Of a DNA stretch of 64,000 nt, positions 8,535 to 17,436 are shown piece after piece. A model generated the notes under the pieces. It made no database searches. It saw only the letters and a program-made list of their open reading frames with translations, and had not been told where the DNA came from. The stretch's first letter is position 1, and each line of letters opens with the position of its first letter. The position numbers and the translations under genes were made by a program. Source of the stretch: Kiloniella spongiae (GTDB lineage: Bacteria; Pseudomonadota; Alphaproteobacteria; Kiloniellales; Kiloniellaceae); contig NZ_LAQL01000010.1 in NCBI RefSeq assembly GCF_001026905.1, positions 62,001 to 126,000 of the forward strand. Reading direction: 5' to 3'.

Positions 8535-9638
8535 TCAACCGTTATTCACAGTGCTCAATTCCGATACTTTGATATCTGCAATCGGCATTAACATCGCAAA
8601 ATCAAACTCTGGCAACGGTTCTTCTTTTAGTATTCTTTTTGGTAGATCAGGAGCTGCCAGTGCGCCTTTACCGATAGCAACAAACTGTGCTTGTTCCGTT
8701 TTGATCATATCCATGGCTTGATCTGGTGAATTTAATCCACCATTAGCAATAACTGGTAACCCAGAAAACTCTCGTGCTAATTTTGCCAATGACGAACCAG
8801 AATTAAATGCTGGGGCCGTTGCTAAAAACTCAGTTGTGTGAATGTATGATACGCCGGTTTTGGCAATGCCCGTAAAAATAGTTTGAGCATCTTCTATCTG
8901 TCCTCTCCATTTATGCTCAAAATCATTAACCTTGGCTTGAGAAATTCGAACACCGAGAGTAAAGGTTTTCCCCACCTTTTCTCTAACCCGTTCTATAATT
9001 TCACTGGTTAATCGAAGGCGGGATATAACATCCCCGCCATATTCGTCTTTCCGTATATTAGTGTAATCAGTTAAAAATTGATCAAGTAAATAGCCGTTAG
9101 CGCCATGAATTTCGATGCCATCAACGCCGGCATCCTGTGCACGCTGTGCTGCATTTACAAAGCCTGATATCGCAATTTTGATTTCTTCTGAAGTCATTTC
9201 TTTTGGCCGTACATAACCACCACGACCATGATAGAACGCCATCTGTTCACCTTTGGGTAAAACAGCGGAAGGTCCGCAAGTTTCAGATGAAAAACCATTA
9301 AATTGAGATAAGGCACCTGCATGCATTAACTGCATAATAATTTTTGTATCTTCGCCTTTTACTTTATGAATAAGCTTCTTCCAACTTTCTTGTTGAGAAG
9401 CATCGGCAATACCAGGCTGCCCTTTGTAACCCTGGCTATAGGCGCGATCGGTATATACGCCTTCCGTAATCACCGCCCCGAAACCGCCTCTCGCAAAGCC
9501 TTTGTAATATTTGGTCATTAAAGGGCCGACATCACCAGTAGCCGTCGCACTAATACGAGTCATTGGCGCCAGAACAAATCGATTTTTGAGAATAAGATTA
9601 CCGAGTGTTCCTGATTGAAAAAGTTGTTTAACCGACAT
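8535..9638 (-). CDS. NADH:flavin oxidoreductase (Old Yellow Enzyme family)
   Basis: This FMN-dependent TIM-barrel enzyme has the OYE N-terminus (LKNRFVLAPMTR), the QLMHAG motif, the catalytic-type GVDGIEIHGANGYLLDQFLTD block with the conserved His/Asn, and VIANGGL near the phosphate-binding end. These enzymes reduce activated C=C bonds using NAD(P)H. I place the start at the ATG ending at 9638 (MSVKQLFQSG), because AGGA lies 7 bases before it; a longer frame reaches 9662. It is divergent from a LysR regulator, which probably controls it. Confidence 0.88.
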   Translation of the reverse strand: MSVKQLFQSGTLGNLILKNRFVLAPMTRISATATGDVGPLMTKYYKGFARGGFGAVITEGVYTDRAYSQGYKGQPGIADASQQESWKKLIHKVKGEDTKIIMQLMHAGALSQFNGFSSETCGPSAVLPKGEQMAFYHGRGGYVRPKEMTSEEIKIAISGFVNAAQRAQDAGVDGIEIHGANGYLLDQFLTDYTNIRKDEYGGDVISRLRLTSEIIERVREKVGKTFTLGVRISQAKVNDFEHKWRGQIEDAQTIFTGIAKTGVSYIHTTEFLATAPAFNSGSSLAKLAREFSGLPVIANGGLNSPDQAMDMIKTEQAQFVAIGKGALAAPDLPKRILKEEPLPEFDFAMLMPIADIKVSELSTVNNG

Positions 9639-9746
9639 ATCCATTTCCTTTCTAAAAAGCATCTGCCGATATAAATAACTTTAACTATATTGTATGGGTA
9701 TATAATATATTAGAATAAGAATTTAAATATTTTATATGGTAATCTT

Positions 9747-10664
9747 ATGTCAGGTATTAATGTCACTGAATGCTTAAAAACATTTCGGACAGTTGTTGAC
9801 AAAGGATCTTTTTCAGCTGCTGGTAAAGAAATAAATATCTCTGCAGCCTGGGTCGCTAAATCAATAACGAGGCTTGAAGAACATTTAGGAACAACCCTTG
9901 TCATACGCTCGACACGAAAACTCAAACTTACGGATGCCGGGCTGGAGTGTTATCAATCTGCAGGCAGAATAATCGATGAAATGATGTTTCTTGAAAATCG
10001 CATGCGCGATAAAAGTGATGAAGTTTCAGGACGGATACGTTTAAGTGTTCCAAACATTCTTGCTATCAATAAAATTGGCCCAATTATCCACCAATTTCAA
10101 GGTTTACACCCCAAAATTCAACTTGAGATAACGGTAAGTGATCACTTTGTAGATCCCATAAACGACGGGATAGATCTGGTTTTGCGAATAACCTCAAACC
10201 TAGAGGATAGCGAGCTTATTTCCAGAAGAGTTTCAAGCGTTAAAAGGATACTTTGTGCTTCCCCAAAATACATTTCAAGAAGGGGACATATTAGAAAAGT
10301 TGATGATCTTGCTCACCATACTTGTCTTATTTACAACCAACTTCACGCACAAACTTTTTGGCACGTATCAGAAGAAAATAAAATAAAAGCAGTTACTTTC
10401 AATTCACCAATTAGAATCAATAGCTCTTATTTGATCAAATCCATGTTGCTGGAGGGTGCTGGTGTCGCGTTCCTGCCAGAACTTGTTATAGAGGAAGAAT
10501 TAACAAGGGGCGAAATTATACAAGTAACAACAGCTGTTGATGCCTCACCAATGCAACTTTTTATCATACGCCCTTCAACGAAACATGTTCCAGCGCGTAT
10601 CCGCGCATTCACAGACCATCTCGTTAAGAAACTAGGATCAGTTACCCATCTTGCTCAAGAATGA
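9747..10664 (+). CDS. LysR-family transcriptional regulator
   Basis: The 305-residue protein has an N-terminal winged HTH (about 6-65, with GSFSAAGKEINISAAWVAKS and the LEEHLG recognition region) and a C-terminal LysR substrate-binding domain beginning IRLSVPN. It is transcribed divergently from the OYE-type oxidoreductase across about 108 bases of AT-rich DNA, the usual arrangement for a LysR regulator and its target. The inducer is unknown. Its last 23 bases overlap the 3' end of the convergent kinase gene. Confidence 0.88.
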   Translation: MSGINVTECLKTFRTVVDKGSFSAAGKEINISAAWVAKSITRLEEHLGTTLVIRSTRKLKLTDAGLECYQSAGRIIDEMMFLENRMRDKSDEVSGRIRLSVPNILAINKIGPIIHQFQGLHPKIQLEITVSDHFVDPINDGIDLVLRITSNLEDSELISRRVSSVKRILCASPKYISRRGHIRKVDDLAHHTCLIYNQLHAQTFWHVSEENKIKAVTFNSPIRINSSYLIKSMLLEGAGVAFLPELVIEEELTRGEIIQVTTAVDASPMQLFIIRPSTKHVPARIRAFTDHLVKKLGSVTHLAQE

Positions 10665-11286
10665 TATCAGCAGGCAATGAGTTACTATTCACAAAATTGG
10701 CGTTTGGAATATCATTAGACAAGGCGCGCTTGACCGCGGCGTCTTTGGTTAAGCCATAATCCAACCATCTCTGGATCAAGCGCGTTTCAAGCGTTTCCAT
10801 AGGAACTTTCAGGAAAACACTCAAGTCCATAAAATCACTAGCTTTATGCCATGGGTCATCCCCTAACTGGAGATAATTACCTTCTACCAAAATCAAATGA
10901 TGTTTTTTTAGAATCCGTTTTGCACAAGGAATTGAATAATCCTTATCCCGATCAAAAATGGGAATGGTCAGCTCTGTATCACTCTTATATAGTTGATAGA
11001 GATCATACAGAAAACTCTCGACATCAAACGTCTCGGGTGCCCCTTTTCTTGACAACAAACCTTTTTGTTCAAGGACTGAGTTATCGAGATGATACCCATC
11101 CATCGGCATGACGACGGCTTGTTCCCCGCCTATTTGAATATTGAGTAAATCGCAAAGGGATTCACTCAGTGTAGATTTCCCTGATCCAGGTGGCCCAGCT
11201 ATGGAAATAACAAGGCGTTGATTAGATCTATCCATAGAAAGAATGTTAGCGGCAAGCTCTTCAATTGTTTGCATAATTATGCTCAC
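10642..11286 (-). CDS. frcK: Fructose-locus P-loop kinase
   Basis: This 214-residue protein has a P-loop GPPGSGKST at residues 31-39 and the overall look of uridine-kinase/pantothenate-kinase-like enzymes (MPMDGYHLDN, LILVEGNYL). It is the last gene of a frcB-frcC-frcA-frcK order known from the Sinorhizobium meliloti fructose importer operon, where frcK encodes a kinase. Its start overlaps the frcA stop by four bases (ATGA). The phosphorylated substrate is not proven from sequence; a sugar or nucleoside is likely. Confidence 0.8.
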   Translation of the reverse strand: MSIIMQTIEELAANILSMDRSNQRLVISIAGPPGSGKSTLSESLCDLLNIQIGGEQAVVMPMDGYHLDNSVLEQKGLLSRKGAPETFDVESFLYDLYQLYKSDTELTIPIFDRDKDYSIPCAKRILKKHHLILVEGNYLQLGDDPWHKASDFMDLSVFLKVPMETLETRLIQRWLDYGLTKDAAVKRALSNDIPNANFVNSNSLPADIILEQDG

Positions 11287-12068
11287 GAGACGAGCTCGTT
11301 TGGTGGTTCTTTTGCACCAGTCATAAAGGCAACAGCATCAGACATAGAGTATTCTTTCGGGTTGATAATACATAACCGACGTCCGAGACGATGAATGTGA
11401 ATGCGATCAGCAATTTCGAAAACATGGGGCATATTATGAGAAATCAGAACAATGGGAATTCCCCGTGATTTTACATCCTTGATCAATTCAAGGACACGAC
11501 GAGATTCTTTAACGCCTAACGCAGCCGTAGGTTCATCCATAATAATAACTCTAGATCCAAAAGCTGCAGCACGCGCGACGGCAACTCCCTGTCGTTGTCC
11601 TCCAGATAAAGTCTCAACAGCCTGCGAAATATCCTGAATGGTCATCAGACCGAGTTCACTCAATTTCTCACGCGCAATCCTATTCATTTCTTTGCGATCC
11701 AGCTTTCTAAAAAGCGATCCCATTAAACCTTGCTGTCGAATTTCTCGCCCCAAAAAAAGATTATCGGCAATGGAAAGTGCCGGAGACAAAGCTAGATTTT
11801 GATAAACGGTTTCAATCCCTGCTTCACGCGCAGCCATGGGTGAGGCAAAACGAACAAGCTTTCCATTTAGATCAATTTGCCCTTCGTCCAGTTGCACTGC
11901 ACCGGACATAGCTTTGATTAAGGATGATTTACCAGCCCCGTTATCACCAATGACAGCAAGAATTTCGCCGGGATAAAGATCAAAATCAGCATGATCAAGT
12001 GCCGTCACTCTTCCATATCGTTTTACAAGGCCTTTAGCCGAAAGTACGGGATTCATTTGTTCTGTCAT
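11283..12068 (-). CDS. frcA: Fructose ABC transporter ATP-binding protein
   Basis: This single-domain ABC ATPase of the CUT2 sugar family has Walker A GDNGAGKSS, the signature LSGGQRQG, Walker B VIIMDEP and the switch region ISHNMP. It is one nucleotide-binding domain long (about 261 residues), unlike the double-domain RbsA/XylG type, which agrees with FrcA. I choose the ATG ending at 12068 (MTEQMNPVL), because it overlaps the frcC stop as ATGA and has AGGAA about 9 bases upstream; a longer frame reaches 12089. Confidence 0.88.
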   Translation of the reverse strand: MTEQMNPVLSAKGLVKRYGRVTALDHADFDLYPGEILAVIGDNGAGKSSLIKAMSGAVQLDEGQIDLNGKLVRFASPMAAREAGIETVYQNLALSPALSIADNLFLGREIRQQGLMGSLFRKLDRKEMNRIAREKLSELGLMTIQDISQAVETLSGGQRQGVAVARAAAFGSRVIIMDEPTAALGVKESRRVLELIKDVKSRGIPIVLISHNMPHVFEIADRIHIHRLGRRLCIINPKEYSMSDAVAFMTGAKEPPNELVS

Positions 12069-13120
12069 GACGATAATTTCCTGATCCACTGGTCAATAGC
12101 GACCGCAATTATGATCAACCACCCAATGGCAAAAACTTGCCAGAGGACATCCACCCCTGACAAGCGTAGCCCTGATTGAAAAACACCAACAATCAGTGCC
12201 CCAATCAAAGGTCCCATAATTGAGCCTCGTCCACCAAAAAGTGAAACGCCACCGATCACGACAGCCGTAATGGATTGCAAATTACCTTCGAAAAAACTCT
12301 GTGGAGAAACAGAACCAACCCTGCCAATAGATGCCCAGGCCCCGACAGCACAAATCAAGCCTGCTACCATATAGACAGAAACGAGTGTTTTATCTGTGCG
12401 AATACCTGCAAGTTCAGCAGATTCTTTATCATCGCCGACAGCATAGACATGCCGCCCCCATGCCGTTCTATTGAGGCAATACCAGAGCACACCAAAGACA
12501 ACCATCATCAAGATTGTGCCGTAGGTTAACTGAGCCCCAAAAAAGACAATGCGCTCACCAAACCATTTCAACATTGGTGCGGTTTTATCAATATCTTGCC
12601 CACGAATAGATTGTGCACCGGAATACCAAAGATTCAGCGCATAAAAGATATTCCATGTTCCTAAGGTCACAATAAAAGGAGGCAGTTTTAAGAGCGTGAT
12701 TAATTTTCCATTGAGATAGCCACAAAAGATACCAACAGCAAAACCAAGCGGAATAGCGAAGTATATAGGAATACCGTAAACAACGGCAAAACGCCCCATC
12801 ACAACCGATGTCAGAACCATGATTGCCGCAACGGATAAATCAATACCCGCAGTTAGAATAATTAAGCTCTGTCCGGCAGCAAGAATACCAATAATTGATA
12901 CTTGCTGCATAATGAGAGAGAGATTAAAGGGATGAAAAAATTTTGCACCTGCCACAAAACCAAAAACAACGATACTAAGTGCCAAAACAATGACTGGCAC
13001 CATCGTAGGGTTACGATGAAAGAAATGCTGTATATGGTTTATGAATGATCTGTCGTGCTCTTCAAAAGAAGCAGGATCTACTTTGTTTTCTGGTAAAGAG
13101 TGTTCGTAGTTTTTTGTCAT
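12065..13120 (-). CDS. frcC: Fructose ABC transporter permease
   Basis: The 351-residue CUT2/RbsC-type permease has about 8-10 membrane segments. The family block is around AAGQSLIILTAGIDLSV, and VIGGVSLFGGRGS lies near the C-terminus. A hydrophilic N-terminal stretch of about 35 residues precedes the first helix, as in FrcC homologues. It forms the sugar channel with FrcA and receives substrate from FrcB. A hairpin lies between it and frcB, so it is probably transcribed at a lower level than the binding protein. Confidence 0.9.
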   Translation of the reverse strand: MTKNYEHSLPENKVDPASFEEHDRSFINHIQHFFHRNPTMVPVIVLALSIVVFGFVAGAKFFHPFNLSLIMQQVSIIGILAAGQSLIILTAGIDLSVAAIMVLTSVVMGRFAVVYGIPIYFAIPLGFAVGIFCGYLNGKLITLLKLPPFIVTLGTWNIFYALNLWYSGAQSIRGQDIDKTAPMLKWFGERIVFFGAQLTYGTILMMVVFGVLWYCLNRTAWGRHVYAVGDDKESAELAGIRTDKTLVSVYMVAGLICAVGAWASIGRVGSVSPQSFFEGNLQSITAVVIGGVSLFGGRGSIMGPLIGALIVGVFQSGLRLSGVDVLWQVFAIGWLIIIAVAIDQWIRKLSS

Positions 13121-13237
13121 AAAGGCAAAGCTACCGGATGAATAAAAAGTGGTTAATCGGACCCATCGACGCCCCTAGAACGAACCGTCAGTAGAGTTTC
13201 TTGTCAAAATTATAACCGATAATGGCCATTGATAGCT

Positions 13238-13276
13238 AAAAAGGAGCAGGACTGATAATTGAACCAGTCCTGCTCT
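13238..13276 (-). terminator. Attenuating terminator between frcB and frcC
   Basis: The arms GAGCAGGACTG / CAGTCCTGCTCT, with a 10-base loop, form a stem of about 11 bp. On the minus strand the stem is followed by CCTTTTTAG. It lies 12 bases after the frcB stop and upstream of frcC on the same strand, so partial termination would favour frcB expression. Confidence 0.75.
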
Positions 13277-13287
13277 CCGCAGGACAA

Positions 13288-14316
13288 CTAGCCCCAACAC
13301 TTTCCAAGGCCAGCTTTGGAATCAATACTTTCAACACCTTTGACAGGGGCGTCGGTAATTAATTGTACGCCTGTATCATAGAAATCCAAGCCCGGTGTGT
13401 TTTCGGGTTTTTTTCCTGTATCAGCCCATGTTTTGATAGCTTCTATGCCTTTTGATGCCATAAGCAACGGGAACTGCATTGATGTTGCGCCGATGACACC
13501 TTCTTTGACGTTTTGAACCCCGGGGCAGCCACCATCAACAGAAACAATCAACACATTCTTTTCACGTCCAACGGCCTTTAACGCTTCATACGCACCTGCA
13601 GCTGAGGGTTCGTTGATGGTATAGACCAGATTGATTTCCGGGTCTTTTTGCAGGAGGTTTTCCATGGCTTTACGCCCACCCTCTTCATTACCCTGCGTAA
13701 TATCATTACCAACAATACGTGGATCATCTTCGTCGCCGATATCTTTTGGATTTTTAACATCAACGCCAAACCCTGTCAGGAAGCCTTGGTCACGCAAATA
13801 ATCAACAGAAACCTCGGATACGTTGAGATCCAATAAGGCAATTTTTGCGTTCGCGGCTTCTGCACCCATTTTAGCCTTGGCCCATTCACCGATCAGAACA
13901 CCAGCTTTAAAATTATCCGTCGCAAACGTTGCATCTGCAGTATCTGCTGGCTCAAAAGGAGTATCCAGGGCAATAACGAGCAGTCCGTTATCACGCGCTT
14001 GTTTAACCGCAGGAGCTAGAGCAACTGAATCAGAAGGTGTGATCAAAATACCTTTAGCCCCGGATGCGATACAGGTTTCAATTGCTGCAACTTGTGTTTC
14101 AACATCACCATCAATTTTTCCGGCAAAGGTTTGCAGATCAATACCGTTTTTTTCTGCTCCTGAAAGCGCCCCTTCTTTCATTTTAACAAAAAAGGGATTT
14201 GTATCTGTCTTGGTAATCAAACAGGCACTTACATTATCAGCAAGTGTTGGCGATACACTCATCGCCCCCATAGCAACAGCGCCCATAAGACCGTACTTCA
14301 AAGAATTGAGTTTCAT
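13288..14316 (-). CDS. frcB: Fructose ABC transporter substrate-binding protein
   Basis: This 342-residue periplasmic binding protein (Peripla_BP_4/RbsB type) has a signal peptide through MPTLA-like cleavage ([10 protein letters not shown]). It then shows the sugar-binding blocks [30 protein letters not shown] and [10 protein letters not shown], and later [17 protein letters not shown]. The mature pattern fits FrcB, which binds fructose and, in rhizobia, also mannose and ribose. It begins the frcBCAK operon and faces a ROK regulator across a 236-base gap with a large palindrome. Confidence 0.88.
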   Translation of the reverse strand: MKLNSLKYGLMGAVAMGAMSVSPTLADNVSACLITKTDTNPFFVKMKEGALSGAEKNGIDLQTFAGKIDGDVETQVAAIETCIASGAKGILITPSDSVALAPAVKQARDNGLLVIALDTPFEPADTADATFATDNFKAGVLIGEWAKAKMGAEAANAKIALLDLNVSEVSVDYLRDQGFLTGFGVDVKNPKDIGDEDDPRIVGNDITQGNEEGGRKAMENLLQKDPEINLVYTINEPSAAGAYEALKAVGREKNVLIVSVDGGCPGVQNVKEGVIGATSMQFPLLMASKGIEAIKTWADTGKKPENTPGLDFYDTGVQLITDAPVKGVESIDSKAGLGKCWG

Positions 14317-14422
14317 GACAATTCTTCCTCCCAGTTGTGATTTAAATTATTTGTTTTGTATAGAAATGGTATTGGCCCTTTAATTCGGCCTTATCCAATT
14401 CCAACACCATATCAGTTCCACT

Positions 14423-14457
14423 GTCAATAAATAAATCACTCTTATTTATTTATTGAC
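14423..14457. promoter_or_regulatory. Large palindrome, candidate FrcR operator
   Basis: A perfect inverted repeat GTCAATAAATAAAT and ATTTATTTATTGAC (14 bp each) is separated by CACTCTT. It lies in the frcB-frcR intergenic region, 107 bases from frcB and 96 bases from the regulator start. ROK repressors typically bind AT-rich dyads of this kind, so control of both divergent units is likely. Confidence 0.65.
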
Positions 14458-14552
14458 CATACTAAAATAATTACCGATATTAGCATTAACAAAGATCAGA
14501 GATTTGGATTTTCCAAAATCTGAAAATCGTAAGGACAGCAAAGGTTTAAAAG

Positions 14553-15767
14553 TTGAACCAGGAACTGAGTAGCGGAAATATTTCTGAATTAGATCAACAG
14601 CTAAAAGGGTCTAATCAAAGTAATATGAGAGCTTATAATGAGCGCTTGGTGCTTTCTCTGGTTCGACGCAAGGGGCCATTACCCAAGATGAAAATCGCAC
14701 AAATGACGGGACTATCTGCACAAACGATATCTGTCATCATGCGATCTTTGGAAGCCGATGGATTGCTTTTAAAGGGTGAACCAGTACGAGGAAAAGTCGG
14801 TCAACCTTCGGTGCCCCTCTCTCTTAATCCCGATGGGGTGTTTTTTTTAGGGTTAAAGATTGGGCGGCGCAGTTCCGAACTCATCCTTGTTGATTTTTTA
14901 GGCAAAGTAAAAAAAAGAACAGTCCACACCTACCCCTTTCCAGAGCCTGATGATATTGAAAATTTTGCTCTAAAATCGATCAAGAAATTTGAATCTGATT
15001 TAGGGAAAACGGCCAGCAAAATTTCCGGCCTCGGTGTCGCAATGCCATTTGAGCTCTGGAACTGGACAGAGGCAATTGGCACCTCAATAGACAAGATGGA
15101 AAGCTGGAAAACATACGATATACAGAAAATATTGAATAATAACTGTTCCTACCCGGTTTATATACAAAATGACGCAACAGCCGCCTGTGGTGCCGAACTG
15201 GCCTTTGGCGCAAACCAAAACAAACGGGATTTTGCTTACTTTTATATTGGCACCTTTATCGGTGGTGGTTTGGTGATTAATGGCAGGCTTTTTATTGGAA
15301 AGAATGGGAATGCCGGGGCTTTGGGCTCTATGCTCATCAGTGACAGAACGAGCCATACCAAACAACTGATAGACGAAGCCTCAATTGTCACTTTTGAAAA
15401 ACAATTACAAGCGGATGATATCGATCCCTCTCCACTATGGAATAGGGAAAGTGGCTGGCAAGACTTCAATGAAAAGATTACGCCCTGGGTAGAACGTGTT
15501 GCCAGTGGTCTGGCCCAGGCAATCATTTCAACCACAGCCCTGATTGATCAGGAAACAACAGTCATTGACGGCGCCTTTCCGGAAGAGGTTCGCCGTCGCA
15601 TTGTAGAAGCCACTCGAGAAGCCCTAAAAAACTACAATCAACAAGGGATAGAGCAACTGGTGATCTGCGAAGGTTCTCTCGGAACAGTCGCCCGTGCCTT
15701 GGGCGGCGCAAGCCTCCCTCTGTTTGATCGCTACCTTGTTGATCAAAACATATCTCTTAATCAATAA
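14553..15767 (+). CDS. frcR: ROK-family transcriptional regulator (FrcR-like)
   Basis: This 404-residue protein has an N-terminal winged HTH (residues about 30-85, KMKIAQMTGLSAQTIS) and a ROK sugar-kinase-like domain with GLGVAMPF and YIQNDATAACGAE. Fructose operons of rhizobia have a ROK regulator at this place. The TTG at 14553 has AAAGG 8 bases upstream; an ATG at 14625 is an alternative. The usual ROK zinc motif CxCGxxGC is absent after GNAGALGSML, which suggests a changed sugar pocket or a different structural metal site. It begins a unit with the isomerase and fructokinase genes. Confidence 0.82.
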   Translation: MNQELSSGNISELDQQLKGSNQSNMRAYNERLVLSLVRRKGPLPKMKIAQMTGLSAQTISVIMRSLEADGLLLKGEPVRGKVGQPSVPLSLNPDGVFFLGLKIGRRSSELILVDFLGKVKKRTVHTYPFPEPDDIENFALKSIKKFESDLGKTASKISGLGVAMPFELWNWTEAIGTSIDKMESWKTYDIQKILNNNCSYPVYIQNDATAACGAELAFGANQNKRDFAYFYIGTFIGGGLVINGRLFIGKNGNAGALGSMLISDRTSHTKQLIDEASIVTFEKQLQADDIDPSPLWNRESGWQDFNEKITPWVERVASGLAQAIISTTALIDQETTVIDGAFPEEVRRRIVEATREALKNYNQQGIEQLVICEGSLGTVARALGGASLPLFDRYLVDQNISLNQ

Positions 15768-15796
15768 TCCTTTAAAACATACGAGAATTCAAGAAA

Positions 15797-16483
15797 ATGC
15801 AACGTTCAGAAGTTAACGAAATCCTTGCCCAATCGGATAGTTTCATCAAATCCCATGGCTATATACTGCCACCCTTTGCGTACTTTTCCCCTAAAGACAT
15901 GCAGACCCGTAAAGAAGACCTAACAGGTATCACAAATGCCCGAATGGGATGGGATATTACAGATTACGGTCAAGGAAAGTTTGATGAACTGGGCCTATTT
16001 CTCTTTACCGTTAGAAACGGATTTGCAGAAGACCTGGAAACTGGCAAAGGTATGCTCTATGCGGAAAAAATTATGATCTCACGTAAAGATCAGATTTCCC
16101 CGATGCACCGCCACAACATCAAAGCCGAAGATATTATCAACCGCGGTGGTGGTGATCTGGTGCTTGAGCTTTTCATGTCAGATCCCAATGGTGATATTGA
16201 TGAAGAAGCCGAAGTAAACGTTCCCTGTGATGGCATCAGTCGAAAGCTTAAAGCCGGTGGTTTACTGAAGTTGGCACCAGGCGAGAGCGTAACCCTCCTG
16301 CCCGGCGTTTGGCATGCTTTTTGGGGAGAAAAGGCCGATGTTCTCATTGGTGAAGTCTCAACAGTGAATGACGATCTGACAGACAATGTCTTTCACGAAA
16401 AAATAGGCCGCTTCTCTCAGATCGAAGAAAACGAAGCCCCTAAACACCTGTTGGTTTCTGATTACGATAAATGGATAAAATAA
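15797..16483 (+). CDS. D-lyxose ketol-isomerase-family sugar isomerase
   Basis: This 228-residue cupin has the D-lyxose isomerase (Lyx_isomer) pattern: KIMISRKDQISPMHRHNIKAED with two likely metal His ligands (MHRH), a following VLELF Glu, and the late LLPGVWHAFWGE with another His. Enzymes of this family interconvert D-lyxose/D-xylulose and also D-mannose/D-fructose. It sits between the frc regulator and a fructokinase, so feeding mannose into fructose metabolism is a sensible role. The start ATG is 29 bases after the regulator stop. Confidence 0.85.
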   Translation: MQRSEVNEILAQSDSFIKSHGYILPPFAYFSPKDMQTRKEDLTGITNARMGWDITDYGQGKFDELGLFLFTVRNGFAEDLETGKGMLYAEKIMISRKDQISPMHRHNIKAEDIINRGGGDLVLELFMSDPNGDIDEEAEVNVPCDGISRKLKAGGLLKLAPGESVTLLPGVWHAFWGEKADVLIGEVSTVNDDLTDNVFHEKIGRFSQIEENEAPKHLLVSDYDKWIK

Positions 16484-16486
16484 CCC

Positions 16487-17431
16487 ATGATCATTTGTTG
16501 TGGCGAAGCTCTAATTGACATGTTGCCAATAGAGATTTCTTCGCAAAAAGAGCAAATAAGAACCGCCTATCAACCTGTTTCAGGTGGCGCAATCTTCAAT
16601 ACTGCCATCGCCTTGGGACGTTTGGGAGTTAAAACAGGTTTTTGCGGCGGTATTTCAACAGACCTCTTTGGGGAACAACTTTGCCAATCACTCTCGGACT
16701 CAAATGTTGACTACAGCTATTCCCATCGACAGGCGGCGCCAACAACCTTGTCGTTTGTAAAATTTACAGATGGGCAGGCTAGCTACGCATTTTACGATGA
16801 AAACACAGCGGGCAAGCTATTCCAAAGACACAATATAAAAAAAATACCTAGCGATCTAGAGGCCTTCCATTTTGGAGCTATCAGCCTCATTCAAGAGCCT
16901 TGCGGAACAGCTTTTGAAGATCTTGTAACCTCGGCAAAAGATAACTGCGTATTGTCTTTTGATCCCAACATTCGAACAAGCTTCATCACTGATTCAGATG
17001 GATATCGTCAGCGTATCAATAGACTGTTATCAATCAGCGATATTATTAAAGTCTCTGACGAAGACTTGTCGTGGCTTTCGCCAGAGACAAAACCAGAAGA
17101 TTTTGCACAACAGCAATTGCAACAAGGTGCATCGATCGTCCTTTTTACCGAAGGATCACAAGGCGCAACGGCCTTTGGCAAACACGCAAGCTTAAAATTA
17201 GAGAGTAAAAAGGTTGAGGTCAAAGACACTATTGGCGCCGGAGACAGCTTTAACGCAGGCTTTCTTTCATGTTTAAGCGAACAGGGGCTTCTGTCGAAAT
17301 CGTGTTTGAAGGATTTGACTGAACAGCAACTATCTGTCGCGCTGGATAAAGCCAATAAGGTCGCCGCCTTTACCGTTACGCAAAATGGAGCAGTTCCTCC
17401 CTGGGCCAAGGAACTCGCCTCAATAGAATAG
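16487..17431 (+). CDS. PfkB-family fructokinase
   Basis: This 314-residue PfkB/ribokinase-family sugar kinase begins ICCGEALIDMLP and shows the first signature SGGAIFNTAIALGRLG. Near the C-terminus is DTIGAGDSFNAGF, with the catalytic aspartate in GAGD. It should phosphorylate fructose to fructose 6-phosphate after uptake by FrcBCA. The gene follows the isomerase gene by 3 bases, so the two are co-transcribed. It ends 5 bases before the convergent phnF. Confidence 0.88.
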   Translation: MIICCGEALIDMLPIEISSQKEQIRTAYQPVSGGAIFNTAIALGRLGVKTGFCGGISTDLFGEQLCQSLSDSNVDYSYSHRQAAPTTLSFVKFTDGQASYAFYDENTAGKLFQRHNIKKIPSDLEAFHFGAISLIQEPCGTAFEDLVTSAKDNCVLSFDPNIRTSFITDSDGYRQRINRLLSISDIIKVSDEDLSWLSPETKPEDFAQQQLQQGASIVLFTEGSQGATAFGKHASLKLESKKVEVKDTIGAGDSFNAGFLSCLSEQGLLSKSCLKDLTEQQLSVALDKANKVAAFTVTQNGAVPPWAKELASIE

Positions 17432-17436
17432 ATAGA

